From: Bradyrhizobium sp. B124 | GTDB taxonomy: Bacteria; Pseudomonadota; Alphaproteobacteria; Rhizobiales; Xanthobacteraceae | Direction: 5' to 3' | Length of the DNA: 64,000 nucleotides | Assembly (NCBI RefSeq): GCF_038967635.1 | Contig: NZ_CP152413.1 | Coordinates: 6,328,001 to 6,392,000 of the forward strand | Part shown: positions 52,123-63,127 of the stretch, in pieces | How the letters are laid out: every line of letters begins with the position of its first letter | Numbering within the stretch: position 1 is the stretch's first letter | The notes under the pieces: model-generated | What the model saw: the letters and a program-made list of their open reading frames with translations, nothing else | What the model was told of the DNA's origin: nothing | The model's database searches: none | Made by a program: the position numbers and the translations under genes

Positions 52123-53454
52123 ATGACGCGGCAAGAGACGATCTCGCGACACGACAAGGATGAAGATGCGCCGCCGGCAAAGCCGCGGCGCGAGCCGTTC
52201 AGTTTCAAGCGCATCGTGAAGTCGCTCGGCCCCGGCCTGATCACCGGCGCCTCCGACGACGATCCTTCGGGCATCGGCACCTACAGCCAGGCCGGCGCGC
52301 AACTCGGTTACGGCATCGGCTGGACCATGCTGCTGACCTTCCCGCTGATGACCGCGATCCAGGAAATCTCGGCGCGGGTCGGCCGTGTCACCGGGCACGG
52401 CATATCGGGCAATGTCTGCCGGCATTATCCAGGCTGGCTGCTGATCATCGTGGTGACGCTGCTGTTCATCGCCAACACCGTCAACATCGCCGCCGACCTG
52501 TCGGCCATGGCGGACGCGACCAAGCTCCTGATCGGCGGTCCGGCCATCCTCTATGTCGTGCTGTTCGGCGTGACCTCGGTCGCCGCCCAGATCTTCATGA
52601 ACTACCGGCGCTACGTCGCCGTCCTGAAATGGCTGACGCTCAGCCTGTTCGCCTATGTCGCGGCGCTCGCCTTTGCCAAGGTGTCGTGGATGCAGGCGCT
52701 GGCTGGCGTGCTCGTTCCGCGCCTGACCTGGAACTCCGATTATTTCACCACCATCGTGGCGATCTTCGGCACAACTATCTCGCCCTATCTGTTCTTCTGG
52801 CAGGCCTCGCAGGAGGCGGAGGAGCAGCGGGTCGACGTCACCAAGCATCCGTTGATCGAGAAAGCTTACGGCGTACGGAAGGAATTTTCCCGCATTCGTG
52901 CCGACACCATCACCGGCATGGCGTTCTCCAACCTGATCGCGCTGTCGATCATCGTCACCGCCGCCGCGTCGCTGCACGCTGCCGGCAAGACCGATATCCA
53001 GACCTCGGCGCAGGCCGCCGAGGCGTTGCGCCCGATCGCCGGTCCCTTTGCCGAGGTGATCTTCGCGCTCGGCATCGTCGGCACGGGCCTGCTGGCGATC
53101 CCGGTGCTCGCAGGCGCGACGGCGTATGCCGTCGGCGAGGGCCGGCGCTGGCCGGTCGGACTGGCACGCAAGCCGAAGGAGGCGATGGCGTTCTATTCGG
53201 TGCTGGCGCTGTCGGGCGGCATCGGCATCGCGCTCAACTTCACGCCGATCGATCCGATCTCGGCGCTGTATTGGAGCGCGGTCGTCAACGGCGTGCTCGC
53301 GGTGCCGGTGATGGTGCTGCTGATGGTCATGGCCCGCCACAAGGCGGTCATGGGACGCTTCGTGATCGGCGGGTGGCTCTACTGGCTCGGCTGGCTCTCG
53401 ACCGCAGCGATGGCGCTCAGCGTGATCGCGATGGCGGTCGGGGTGCTTGTTTGA
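52123..53454 (+). CDS. Nramp-related divalent metal transporter with altered ligands
   Basis: A 443-residue membrane protein with about 11 helices in the LeuT-type Nramp fold (FKRIVKSLGPGLITGASDDDPSGIGTYSQAG; AIFGTTISPYLFFWQASQEAEEQ). Canonical Nramp proteins have DPGN in TM1 and MPH in TM6; here they read DPSG (47-50) and SPY. The metal-binding Asn and Met are therefore absent, as in Nramp-related proteins that carry Mg2+ or other substrates. The substrate is open. Alone on its strand, ten bases before the convergent Lrp gene. Confidence 0.88.
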   Translation: MTRQETISRHDKDEDAPPAKPRREPFSFKRIVKSLGPGLITGASDDDPSGIGTYSQAGAQLGYGIGWTMLLTFPLMTAIQEISARVGRVTGHGISGNVCRHYPGWLLIIVVTLLFIANTVNIAADLSAMADATKLLIGGPAILYVVLFGVTSVAAQIFMNYRRYVAVLKWLTLSLFAYVAALAFAKVSWMQALAGVLVPRLTWNSDYFTTIVAIFGTTISPYLFFWQASQEAEEQRVDVTKHPLIEKAYGVRKEFSRIRADTITGMAFSNLIALSIIVTAAASLHAAGKTDIQTSAQAAEALRPIAGPFAEVIFALGIVGTGLLAIPVLAGATAYAVGEGRRWPVGLARKPKEAMAFYSVLALSGGIGIALNFTPIDPISALYWSAVVNGVLAVPVMVLLMVMARHKAVMGRFVIGGWLYWLGWLSTAAMALSVIAMAVGVLV

Positions 53455-53463
53455 TCTTTGCGT

Positions 53464-53946
53464 TCAGAACAGGGCGCTGTCGATCTTCGTCGTCGATTTG
53501 ACCTTCCGCAGGATGATGGTCGTGCGGTAGCTCGCGATATCGGTGTCGGGATGCATCAGGCGGTCGAGGATGAACGATTGATAGCTTGCGAGATCTGAGG
53601 ACACGACCCGCAGCGCGTAATCCCAGTCGCCGGCAATCATGCAGCATTCGACGACCTCCGGAAGGTCGATCACCTTTTTCTCGAAACGCGCGAAGGATTC
53701 CCTGTTCTGCTGCTTGAGGCGGAGTTCGACGATCACGTCGAACCCGAGTCCAATTCGCGCAGGGTCCACCAATGCCACATAGGAATTGATGACGCCGGTC
53801 TCTTCCAGGGTCCGGACGCGTCTCATACAGGGGGCCGACGAGAGGCCGATCCGCTCGGCCAGCTCGAGGTTGGTGATGCGCCCCTCGACCTGCAGCACGT
53901 CGAGGATTTTCCGGTCCATCTCGTCGATCACGATCGTAGTTCCCAT
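53464..53946 (-). CDS. Lrp/AsnC-family transcriptional regulator
   Basis: A 160-residue regulator; start at MGTTIVIDEMDRKILDVLQVEG. The helix-turn-helix is RITNLELAERIGLSSAPCMRRVRTLEETGVI, and the RAM effector domain includes GLGFDVIVELRLKQQ, PEVVECCMIAGDWDYALRVV and TTIILRKVKSTTKI. It is divergent from the 2,2-dialkylglycine decarboxylase gene across 147 bases that carry AT-rich repeats, so it probably senses an amino acid and controls that gene. Confidence 0.93.
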   Translation of the reverse strand: MGTTIVIDEMDRKILDVLQVEGRITNLELAERIGLSSAPCMRRVRTLEETGVINSYVALVDPARIGLGFDVIVELRLKQQNRESFARFEKKVIDLPEVVECCMIAGDWDYALRVVSSDLASYQSFILDRLMHPDTDIASYRTTIILRKVKSTTKIDSALF

Positions 53947-53965
53947 TTCTTTCGCATTTGCCGTC

Positions 53966-55499
<1,534 letters not shown>

Positions 55500-55502
55500 A
55501 AA

Positions 55503-56282
55503 TCAATCCTTGCGGAACACGATCGAGGCCATCCAGCCGGTCATCAGCGCCATGAAAGCGGTGACGAGGCCGTAGACCAGGCCGTTCTGCCGCGCGGTGG
55601 TGGCGACGAACTGCTCGAAGCCGACCTTGACGATCTCGAAGGCGGTCTCGGTCTTGGTCACCAGCGCGCCGTCGGAAAACAGCTTGATCTCGACATTGTA
55701 GGTGCCGATCGGCACCTCCGCCGGCAGCGGAATGCCGGTGCGGAACAAGGTCGGGGTCAGGAACGTCACCGCCGAGGTGGCTTCGCGGTACAGCCCGTGT
55801 TCGGAGCGCAGCCGGACGAAGGCGCTGCGGAACGGATCGTTCGGCACCACGTCGGCAAAGTCGGGCCCGACCCGCTGCATCAGCAGCACGTTGTTGAGCC
55901 CGAGCTGCTGCCGCCGCTGCACCTCCGGCGAGGCGATCTGGTCGAACGGACGATTGGAGAACAGCGCGAGATAGCCCGGTACCTGCAGGAACTGCCGCGA
56001 GTCGGTGTTGATCCAGATCCCGAATTTGCGCTCCTTGCGCCGCGTCACCATGTCGGCGCGCGGACCGGCCACCGTGACGACGAGATCGTAATTGCCGCGA
56101 TTGGACGGCGTCTTGTCGTCCTTCTCGACCGAGCCGAACAGCACGAGCTCGCCGCCGGAATAGTTCGGCGTCACGGTGACGCGGTGGTTGGAGACCGACA
56201 CGATCAGCCGCTCGGCGCGCGCGGGTGTGGCCACCAGGCTGGCGGCGAGGCCGATGATCGCAAGCGCCGCGCGCAGCCTCAT
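55503..56282 (-). CDS. TIGR02186 family transmembrane protein
   Basis: A 259-residue protein with a signal peptide (RLRAALAIIGLAASLVATPARA), a beta-rich periplasmic part (LIVSVSNHRVTVTPNYSGGELVLFGSVEKDD, RKFGIWINTDSRQFLQVPGYLALFS) and one C-terminal helix (GLVYGLVTAFMALMTGWMASIVF). This matches the alphaproteobacterial TIGR02186 family. Its ATG overlaps the TauE stop by four bases. The pair is often seen together; the partner may act with TauE in sulfur compound export. Confidence 0.85.
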   Translation of the reverse strand: MRLRAALAIIGLAASLVATPARAERLIVSVSNHRVTVTPNYSGGELVLFGSVEKDDKTPSNRGNYDLVVTVAGPRADMVTRRKERKFGIWINTDSRQFLQVPGYLALFSNRPFDQIASPEVQRRQQLGLNNVLLMQRVGPDFADVVPNDPFRSAFVRLRSEHGLYREATSAVTFLTPTLFRTGIPLPAEVPIGTYNVEIKLFSDGALVTKTETAFEIVKVGFEQFVATTARQNGLVYGLVTAFMALMTGWMASIVFRKD

Positions 56283-57235
56283 GGCGGGGCCCCGCCGGTT
56301 TCGCGGATGCTGAACAGGTCCTGCGGCCGGATCACCAGCTCGACCGCAAAGCGGATGCCGACCGCGAGCACGAGCAGGCCGAGCAAGAGCCGCAGATGCT
56401 CGCCGCGGATCTTCTGGCCGGCACGGGCGCCGAACTGCGCGCCGGTGACACCGCCGATCATCAGGATCAGCGCCAGCACGGCGTCGACCAGATGGTTGGT
56501 CACCGCGTGCAGCATGGTCGCGAACACCATGGTGACGAGGGTGAGCACCATCGAGGTGCCGATCACGGTCGAGGTCGGCACCCGCAGCACATAGATCATC
56601 AGCGGCACCAGGATGAAGCCGCCGCCGATGCCCATCACCGCACCGATGAAGCCGATCACGAGCCCGACCACGACGACCGGGATGACCGAGAGGTAGATCT
56701 TGGAGCGCTTGAAGCGCAGCTTCAGCGGCAGGCCGTGGATCCAGCCATGGCTGCCGGGCTTGCGCAGCGTGACCGGGCCGCCGCGCCGGGAACGCAGCAT
56801 CGCGCGCAGGCCTTCCCAGAACATCAGCCCGCCGACCGTGGTCAGCAGGATGACGTAGGACAGCGCGATCATCAGGTCGAGCTGGCCGAGCGAACGCAGG
56901 AAGGTGAAGGTCCACACCCCGAGCGCAGTGCCGATCGTGCCGCCGACCAGCAGCACCGCCGCCAGCAGCGGGTCGATCGCGCGCCGGCGCCAATAGGAGA
57001 TCGCGCCGGAGAATGAGGAGGCCGCGATGTGGCTGGCGACCGAGGCAACCGCGACCGCGGGCGCGATGCCGACGAAGATCAGCAGCGGCGTCATCAGGAA
57101 GCCGCCGCCGATCCCGAACATGCCGGAGACGAATCCAACCGCCGCACCCATCGCCAGGATGAGGAAGACATTGACCGGAATGTCGGCGATCGGGAGGTAG
57201 AGCTGCACGCGCGTTGCTTCTTGTCGGTTCGCCAC
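56279..57235 (-). CDS. TauE/SafE family sulfite/anion exporter
   Basis: A 318-residue membrane protein with eight or so helices and the two family repeats (MGAAVGFVSGMFGIGGGFLMTPLLIFVGI and VGLVIGFIGAVMGIGGGFILVPLMIYVL), each with the GxGGG motif. TauE/SafE proteins export sulfite or organosulfonates. The start is GTG 57235. It is followed by, and overlaps, the TIGR02186 gene. Confidence 0.93.
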   Translation of the reverse strand: MANRQEATRVQLYLPIADIPVNVFLILAMGAAVGFVSGMFGIGGGFLMTPLLIFVGIAPAVAVASVASHIAASSFSGAISYWRRRAIDPLLAAVLLVGGTIGTALGVWTFTFLRSLGQLDLMIALSYVILLTTVGGLMFWEGLRAMLRSRRGGPVTLRKPGSHGWIHGLPLKLRFKRSKIYLSVIPVVVVGLVIGFIGAVMGIGGGFILVPLMIYVLRVPTSTVIGTSMVLTLVTMVFATMLHAVTNHLVDAVLALILMIGGVTGAQFGARAGQKIRGEHLRLLLGLLVLAVGIRFAVELVIRPQDLFSIRETGGAPP

Positions 57236-57480
57236 ATGCTGGGGCGCAAGGCCGCATCACGGCGTGATGTCGTTCTGGTCGGGCATTCTCCGGCTGAACG
57301 AATCCGGTCGGCGCGCAAGAAGCAGGCGAACGCGGGTCGATTGCCGCGTTCTTGCATAACCGAAATCGGCGAGGGGAGGGACTAAAGAATCCGCTCTCGA
57401 TGGCATTTTTCGCCGCACGTGGCCGCCCCGCTGCGGACGTGGTTGATAATTCAGATTAATGACGCCGGTGTCGGCTGGTT

Positions 57481-57532
57481 TGAGCATGATCTTTTCGGAA
57501 AACCGCTCCGCACTTTTCCGGATCATGCTTCA
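57481..57532. repeat. Palindromic element that supplies the stop codon of the ClpP-like gene
   Basis: TGAGCATGATCTTTTCGGAAAA pairs with the right arm TTTTCCGGATCATGCTTCA. Its reverse complement matches the ligase insert at 40939-40991 over nearly the whole length. The last three bases (57530-57532) read TGA on the minus strand and end the gene at 57530. Confidence 0.75.
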
Positions 57533-58396
57533 GGGCCGATCGACCGGCCTGGTGATCAGGTTCAGCGCGAGCGCTTCCTTCGGGCTCAGCCAGCGGATAT
57601 CCGAGGTCTGCGACATCGCTTCCACGATCCCGGACGAGACGCCCATCTTGGTCATGTAGCCCAGCACCATGCCCTGGATGCGTTGCGCCTCGGCGAGGGG
57701 ATCGTTGACCGGTGCGCTGGTCGTGAAGCGATGCACGCCGAGCCGTGAGCCCGCGATGCCATAGCGGGTCTGGCCGCCGGCATAGACCAGCACACAGGCG
57801 CTGGCACAGGCGGCGGCGCGGAGCTTGCCCGAGGCGTCTGATGTGGCGACGGCGGTGACGAGCCCATGGGTGCGGATGACCTCGCCCATGATCGCGGCCT
57901 GGTTCAGCGCACCGCCCTGCGACGACAGCAGCACGGCGTCACCAGGGACGAGACGCGCCTCGGTGAGCCGGTCGCGGAACCAGCTCGCGCTGGCCGAGCC
58001 GATCGTGCCGCTGATCGCAAGCGCACGCCGGCCGCGGCCCGACCCGTCGATGTCGACGTCGGGAATCACCGCCGAATTCATGCTCGCCGCGATGTAGGTC
58101 TCGCGCCAGAAGTCCCACGCGCCGGGCTTCGACAGGTCGCGATAGGCCTGAATGGCGACGCTCGACAACAGCAGCACGAAGATGATGACGGACAAGAGCG
58201 AGAACCGGAACGTGCCGGGCGGCGATGCCACGTTCTCTTGTCCTTGCCCTTGCGGGGGCGGAGGCCGAGGAGAAGGCCGAGCCTTGGGAGGAGGCGCGGC
58301 AAATGGCGACGGCGTCTGACGCGGCGGCGCGACGCGGGGACCGGTCGGCGACGAACGATGGCCTGTTCCATCATCCTGACGATCGTCGACAGACAA
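57530..58396 (-). CDS. Membrane-anchored ClpP-like protein
   Basis: A 288-residue protein; TTG start at 58396 with GAGG 7 bases upstream. A proline-rich N terminus (about residues 1-62) is followed by a membrane helix (FSLLSVIIFVLLLSSVAIQAY) and a periplasmic ClpP/crotonase-like domain: LAISGTIGSASASWF, VLLSSQGGALNQAAIMGEVIRTHG, and AACASACVLVYAGG with a likely Ser nucleophile, then LGVHRF. The SAC segment is like that at 29545. Similar proteins occur in alphaproteobacterial envelopes; protease activity is inferred. The stop codon is provided by a repeat. Confidence 0.72.
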   Translation of the reverse strand: MSVDDRQDDGTGHRSSPTGPRVAPPRQTPSPFAAPPPKARPSPRPPPPQGQGQENVASPPGTFRFSLLSVIIFVLLLSSVAIQAYRDLSKPGAWDFWRETYIAASMNSAVIPDVDIDGSGRGRRALAISGTIGSASASWFRDRLTEARLVPGDAVLLSSQGGALNQAAIMGEVIRTHGLVTAVATSDASGKLRAAACASACVLVYAGGQTRYGIAGSRLGVHRFTTSAPVNDPLAEAQRIQGMVLGYMTKMGVSSGIVEAMSQTSDIRWLSPKEALALNLITRPVDRP

Positions 58397-58519
58397 GCCT
58401 GACCCTCCGGAGCGCGTGCGCCGTTGGCGCGGGGTTTGCGCCTATCTACACGGCGAAAGGGCGGAGGGATAGGACAGCGGCGCCGTCAAGGCGCCGCAGC
58501 AGCTTTCAAATGAGTGCGA

Positions 58520-61500
58520 TTAGTGTGCGGCCAGCGCCGCGGTCCGCTTCGACGGTGGCTTGACGGACTTCGCCGCCGCGGGCTGCACCGGCGCGCCGTC
58601 CCAGCCGCCGGCCGGGGCCGGCACGTTGACTGCATCGCTCGGCTGCGGCTCGGGGGTAAAGGTCTGGATCGCAAGCTTCGCTGCGGCCAGCGACTGCGGG
58701 TCGAGGCGCTTGGCGATATCGTCGCGCTTGTGGCCGGCGTCGGCGTCGCCCTGTGCAGCCGCGAGGCTGAACCACTTGAACGACTCGGCGAGGTTCTGTT
58801 CGACCCCGATGCCGCGGGCATAGAGGATGCCGAGGTTGACCTGGCTGTCGGCGACGCCGCGATCGGCCGCCTTGCGGAACCATTGCGCGGCGCTCTTGTA
58901 ATCGGCGCCCTTGCCGCCGCCATCGGCGTCGAGCACCGCGAGATTGTGCATCGCCTTGGCATTGCCGCGCTCCGCAGCCTGCACGTAATAGCGCCGTGCG
59001 ACATCGAAATCGCGCTTCACGCTCAGACCCTTCTCGTAGAACGTGCCGAGCCGGAACATCGCGGGCACCACGCCGGCCTGTGCCGCGCGGCCATACCATT
59101 TGGCAGCTTCGTCGACATTGGCGGGCACGCCCTTGCCTTCGGCAAAGCGGACGCCGACCTCATAGGCCGCGGCCGCATCGCCCCTGATCGCGGCCGTGCG
59201 CAGCGCCGGACCGCCGATCGCGTCGGGCAGCTTCTCGCCCGCCGGAATTTGGACCATGGCAAGCTTGCCGCCGAGCGGCGGTGCGGTCGGAATCGTGCCG
59301 GTGATATCACTGGCGGCGGCGATCGGTGCCGCAGCCGGCTCCGGCGCCGCGACGGGCGCGGGCGCTTGAGGGATCGTCACCTGCGCGCTGTCGAGCGTGT
59401 TAGGCGCGGCCGTATTGTTGGACTGGCGGCCGAGCGGCGTCGGCGAGGTCATCGACGGCCCGGGCGTGCCGGACGGCGCAGCCGGCGTTGGGACGACAGA
59501 GTTCTCGGCAGGCAGCTGCACGGGCGGCGCGGCCGGCTCGCTGTGCTCGATCGCCGGCGTCTGCGGCGCGGAGCTGGTATCGAGCAGGTTCATCGCCATC
59601 TTGGCGGTCGAGAGCAGGATCACGACCACGCTCGCGCCGACCAGCAGCGATCGGATCTTGGAGGTGATGGTCGAAGGCTGGGCCTCCGGCGCGCCAGTCG
59701 CCGCCGCACCAGTCGCGGGCACGCCGGCCTTGCCGGCAGCGGCCTTCGCAGCCTTGTCGGCCTTCTCCTTGGCCTTGGCGGCGGCCTTGCTCGCGGCGCG
59801 CGCGGCCTTGTCGTTGACGGGCTGTGCGGCGGCGGCCTGCGCGGCGCGGCGCGCGGCGGCGATGAAGCTCGAGGTCGAGACCGGCTCCTTCTTGCCGGCG
59901 GGTAGATCGCTGATCGCGCGTTCGGAATCCGCGATCCGCTCCGACGGCGACGACGCGCGGCCCGTAGGGCGCGTGCCCGGCTCGAGCGGATGATCCGGCG
60001 GCAGATCCGGCGCGATCGCGGCGCGCGCGGAGGCGGCATGCGGCTCGAGGATCTCGCTGATCGCGCGCGGCGGCAGCGGCGGCGGCGCGGTCTCGACCGG
60101 CTGCGCGGCATGGAATTCGCGCGGCGCGGACATGAAGTGCTCCTGCGCCAGCGCAGGATTGGGCAATTCGGGCCTGTACGATTCAGGCCGGTACGATTCA
60201 GGCTTATATGATTCAGCCTTGTATGATTCAGGCTGCGCGGTCGGCTGCGGCATCGCCGCGCGCGGCATCTCCATCCGCGGTGCTTCCATCCGCGGTTCGG
60301 CATAAGCAGGGGCGGGCGGAGCCGGCGGCGCGGTGCGGACCGCGCGCAGATCGTTCTCGATCATCGCCAGCCGATCGACGACATGGCCGAGCGTGTTGTG
60401 AACGGTCTCCAGCGAATCCTGGGTGCGGCGATCGGTCTCCGACTGGCTGAAGCGGATGTCGGACAGTTCGCGCTTCACCAGGTCGACGATGCCGCTGTCC
60501 ATCATCGGCTGCGGCGAGGAGCTGCTGACGTTGTTGCGGGTGGCGTCGGCGAGCGAGGCGATATGGGCGTGCTGCGCCTCGAGGTGCCGCATGATGTCAT
60601 GCAGCCCTTCCTCGACCCGGCCGAGGTTGCCGGAGCGCTGGTCGGCGGACTCCAGGCGTTCGAGCAGATACGAGACGCGCTGCTCGAGATGGGTGAACGC
60701 CGACGAGCTGTCGTTGCCGACCTGCAGGCGGTCGATCCGCTCCGACAGCGAGCGCAGGGCGCCCTCGATGGCGTCGGTATTGTCGTAGCCAGCGACCGGC
60801 CGCTCGCGGGTCTCCAGCGTCGACGCCAATGCGGCGATGCGCTGCTCGATTCCGGCGAAGGCATCGACGTGGGACTCGGCGCGCGACATCTGCGACAGCT
60901 GGTCGACCTTCGCGGCCAGCGCATGCACGTCCCCGGAGAGCTGCAGCAGCGCGTCGTTGGAGGCGACGTTGGAGACGATGGCGCGCAGCGCGGCGATCGC
61001 GCTCTCGAGCTGATGCACCGTCGACGGATCGTCGTTGGCGCGCAGGATCATGTCGAGCTTGGCGCCGAGATTGCGGATCGCCTCGTCATAGCCGGTGAGC
61101 TGCTCGGCGGGCGTCAGCGTGCGCAGCGCCTCGCGGATTTCCGCCAGCGCGCGTTCGATGCCGGTAATCACCTGGACCTGGCCGTTGCTGCTGTCCTGGC
61201 GGATCTCGTCGATCCGGTGATGCAGCGAACGGATCTCGTTCTCGATCGATTCGATCGCGCGGCGCGGCATCGCCTCGGTGATCGCCTGGCGGATTTCGGC
61301 AAGCTCGCCGCGGAAGGCCGCGATCGATTGCTCGATATGATCGGGCCGCTGCAGCGCCTCGATCTGGCTCGTGATCTTGAGCAGGTGCCGCTCGAGCGAG
61401 GAGAAATCGGGCCCGGCCGGCGCAGCCGGCGGCGGCGCATAGGCGGCCATCGGCGGAGCCGCTTGCAGCATCGGCTGAGCGTTGCGCGGCGGCATCTGCC

Positions 61501-62098
61501 GTTGCGCTGATCCGTCGAGCTCGTTCTGACGTGCGGCGATCTCCGCGATCGCGGAATCGAACGACGCCGGGCTGAGCGGCGGCGAGGGGCGGTAGACCTG
61601 GGCTGCGGCGCGCTCGACCGCTTCCGCCTGGCGCAGCCTTTCCTCCAGTTGCCGGTCCTGCATCTGCGGCTCCCGCTGCATCTGCGCTTCACGCATCGGC
61701 TGGGGTTGCGGCTCGCGCGTGGGCTGCGGTCGCGAAATCTGCGACAGCCGCGCATCGAGGCGCGAAATCGCGTCGTTCAGCTGCCGTGCGACGGCGGGCT
61801 GGCCGCGCGGCACTTCGGCGCGCACGGCTTCGGCGCGCGACATTGGCTTTGCAATCTGTTCGATCTGGCGGGTGATCGCGTCGAGCCGCTGATGGATATC
61901 GGCGACCTCGCGGCTTTCCCGGCTCGGCATCGGCTGCCGTTGCTCGGGCGCCGTCCGCCAATCCGGCGGGCTCGGCTCGCCGACGGTGGAATTGAGCCAG
62001 TCGTTCAGCGACATGCCGGCGCGGCGCGCAGCCGCCTCGGCCCTGTCGCGGACGGAGGGATCGATGCCGTCAACACTCCACGATACGCGCGAATTCAT
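58520..62098 (-). CDS. Large coiled-coil, transmembrane, Sel1-repeat protein (PodJ-like organisation)
   Basis: A 1192-residue protein. The N terminus (MNSRVSWSVDGIDPSVRDRAEAAARRAGMSLNDWLNS) resembles starts of polar localisation proteins in this group. Residues about 90-600 are rich in Gln, Glu, Arg and Ala with long coiled-coil stretches. A proline-rich region and a Lys/Ala-rich part (about 740-800) lead to one helix near 815-836 (LLVGASVVVILLSTAKMAMNLL). From about 970 come Sel1-like repeats (AYEVGVRFAEGKGVPANVDEAAKWYGRAAQAG). A polar scaffold with a periplasmic part, as for PodJ, is plausible but not proven. Confidence 0.8.
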   Translation of the reverse strand: MNSRVSWSVDGIDPSVRDRAEAAARRAGMSLNDWLNSTVGEPSPPDWRTAPEQRQPMPSRESREVADIHQRLDAITRQIEQIAKPMSRAEAVRAEVPRGQPAVARQLNDAISRLDARLSQISRPQPTREPQPQPMREAQMQREPQMQDRQLEERLRQAEAVERAAAQVYRPSPPLSPASFDSAIAEIAARQNELDGSAQRQMPPRNAQPMLQAAPPMAAYAPPPAAPAGPDFSSLERHLLKITSQIEALQRPDHIEQSIAAFRGELAEIRQAITEAMPRRAIESIENEIRSLHHRIDEIRQDSSNGQVQVITGIERALAEIREALRTLTPAEQLTGYDEAIRNLGAKLDMILRANDDPSTVHQLESAIAALRAIVSNVASNDALLQLSGDVHALAAKVDQLSQMSRAESHVDAFAGIEQRIAALASTLETRERPVAGYDNTDAIEGALRSLSERIDRLQVGNDSSSAFTHLEQRVSYLLERLESADQRSGNLGRVEEGLHDIMRHLEAQHAHIASLADATRNNVSSSSPQPMMDSGIVDLVKRELSDIRFSQSETDRRTQDSLETVHNTLGHVVDRLAMIENDLRAVRTAPPAPPAPAYAEPRMEAPRMEMPRAAMPQPTAQPESYKAESYKPESYRPESYRPELPNPALAQEHFMSAPREFHAAQPVETAPPPLPPRAISEILEPHAASARAAIAPDLPPDHPLEPGTRPTGRASSPSERIADSERAISDLPAGKKEPVSTSSFIAAARRAAQAAAAQPVNDKAARAASKAAAKAKEKADKAAKAAAGKAGVPATGAAATGAPEAQPSTITSKIRSLLVGASVVVILLSTAKMAMNLLDTSSAPQTPAIEHSEPAAPPVQLPAENSVVPTPAAPSGTPGPSMTSPTPLGRQSNNTAAPNTLDSAQVTIPQAPAPVAAPEPAAAPIAAASDITGTIPTAPPLGGKLAMVQIPAGEKLPDAIGGPALRTAAIRGDAAAAYEVGVRFAEGKGVPANVDEAAKWYGRAAQAGVVPAMFRLGTFYEKGLSVKRDFDVARRYYVQAAERGNAKAMHNLAVLDADGGGKGADYKSAAQWFRKAADRGVADSQVNLGILYARGIGVEQNLAESFKWFSLAAAQGDADAGHKRDDIAKRLDPQSLAAAKLAIQTFTPEPQPSDAVNVPAPAGGWDGAPVQPAAAKSVKPPSKRTAALAAH

Positions 62099-62376
62099 GA
62101 TTCCGTCCGGTCCCGACTCCGGCGCTACACCTTGCGCCCGCAGCCTCCCCGCGCATTCCCGTTAAGAGACAATCGAATTCTGCGCTGGTCGTCTGCTTCA
62201 GCTGCTGACTTTTTCCCGTCACGGTAAATAACGGGTTAAGGAATGCGGCCGGCGGGCCTTAAAGTTAGGGAATCCGGGAACCTGTTGCGCCGGATCAGGA
62301 CACGCCTATCGCTTTCCGGCAAAGCGGATTCCGCGTCGCGTGCCGGCATGCGCAAAGCATGACCTGAGATTTGTTT

Positions 62377-62964
62377 CTAGCCGTTGCCTTCGCGCTTGCC
62401 GTCGTCGAGCGACAGCACATTGCCGCGACCGGACATCGCCGAGAGCGCGTCGAGCGCCTCCTCGCACCACTCCACCACCATGTGCTCATGGCGCATCCCG
62501 AGGCGCAGACTGAGCATCTTGCCGACATCGGCCGGCGGCGCGGTGCCGTCGGGGAAGCGCTTGTTGAGCAGACGCTCGTAGCGCTCGTAGCGGTCGCGAT
62601 GATGCTCCAGCCGCGCCATCAGGTCGGTGCGCAGCGGCTCGATGTCGACGCAGTCGAGCGCATAGAGCCGGACCAGCAGGTCGTCCTTGATCGAGGGCGG
62701 AACGCTCGGCCGCGCCGCCCAGTGCTTCAACGCCGCGCGGCCCTCGGCCGTCAGCGTATAGACCAGCTTGTTCGGCTTGCCGGATTGCACCACCTCGCGG
62801 GCCTGGACGTGGCCCTTGTCGCGCAGGCGAGAGAGCTCGCGGTAGATCTGCTGATGGTCGGCCTTCCAGAAGAAGCCGATCGAGGCGTCGAACGTCTTGG
62901 CGAGCTCATAGCCCGTCATCGGACGTTCCGTGAGGCATGCGAGGATTGCGTCACCGAGTGCCAA
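62377..62964 (-). CDS. PadR-family transcriptional regulator
   Basis: A 195-residue winged-helix regulator, TTG start at 62964 with GGAGG 6 bases upstream. The DNA-binding domain reads LGDAILACLTERPMTGYELAKTFDAS, FFWKADHQQIYRELSRLRDKGHV, typical of PadR, followed by a C-terminal helical dimer domain. It is divergent from the NTF2-like gene at 63128 and may control it and the acyl-CoA dehydrogenase gene beyond. Confidence 0.92.
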   Translation of the reverse strand: MALGDAILACLTERPMTGYELAKTFDASIGFFWKADHQQIYRELSRLRDKGHVQAREVVQSGKPNKLVYTLTAEGRAALKHWAARPSVPPSIKDDLLVRLYALDCVDIEPLRTDLMARLEHHRDRYERYERLLNKRFPDGTAPPADVGKMLSLRLGMRHEHMVVEWCEEALDALSAMSGRGNVLSLDDGKREGNG

Positions 62965-63127
62965 CGCCCACCTCCATCTCAGTTCCCAGGAAGACCATTC
63001 TGAAGTTCGCTTGACTTTATGCGTTACTGTGCATATGCGTCAATATGCATATGGTGATCGGCGTGCCGCCTTGTCGCGCGCGGCCGATGTTCAGGCCTCT
63101 CAACCCCCTGCCGCAGGAGACGTCCGA

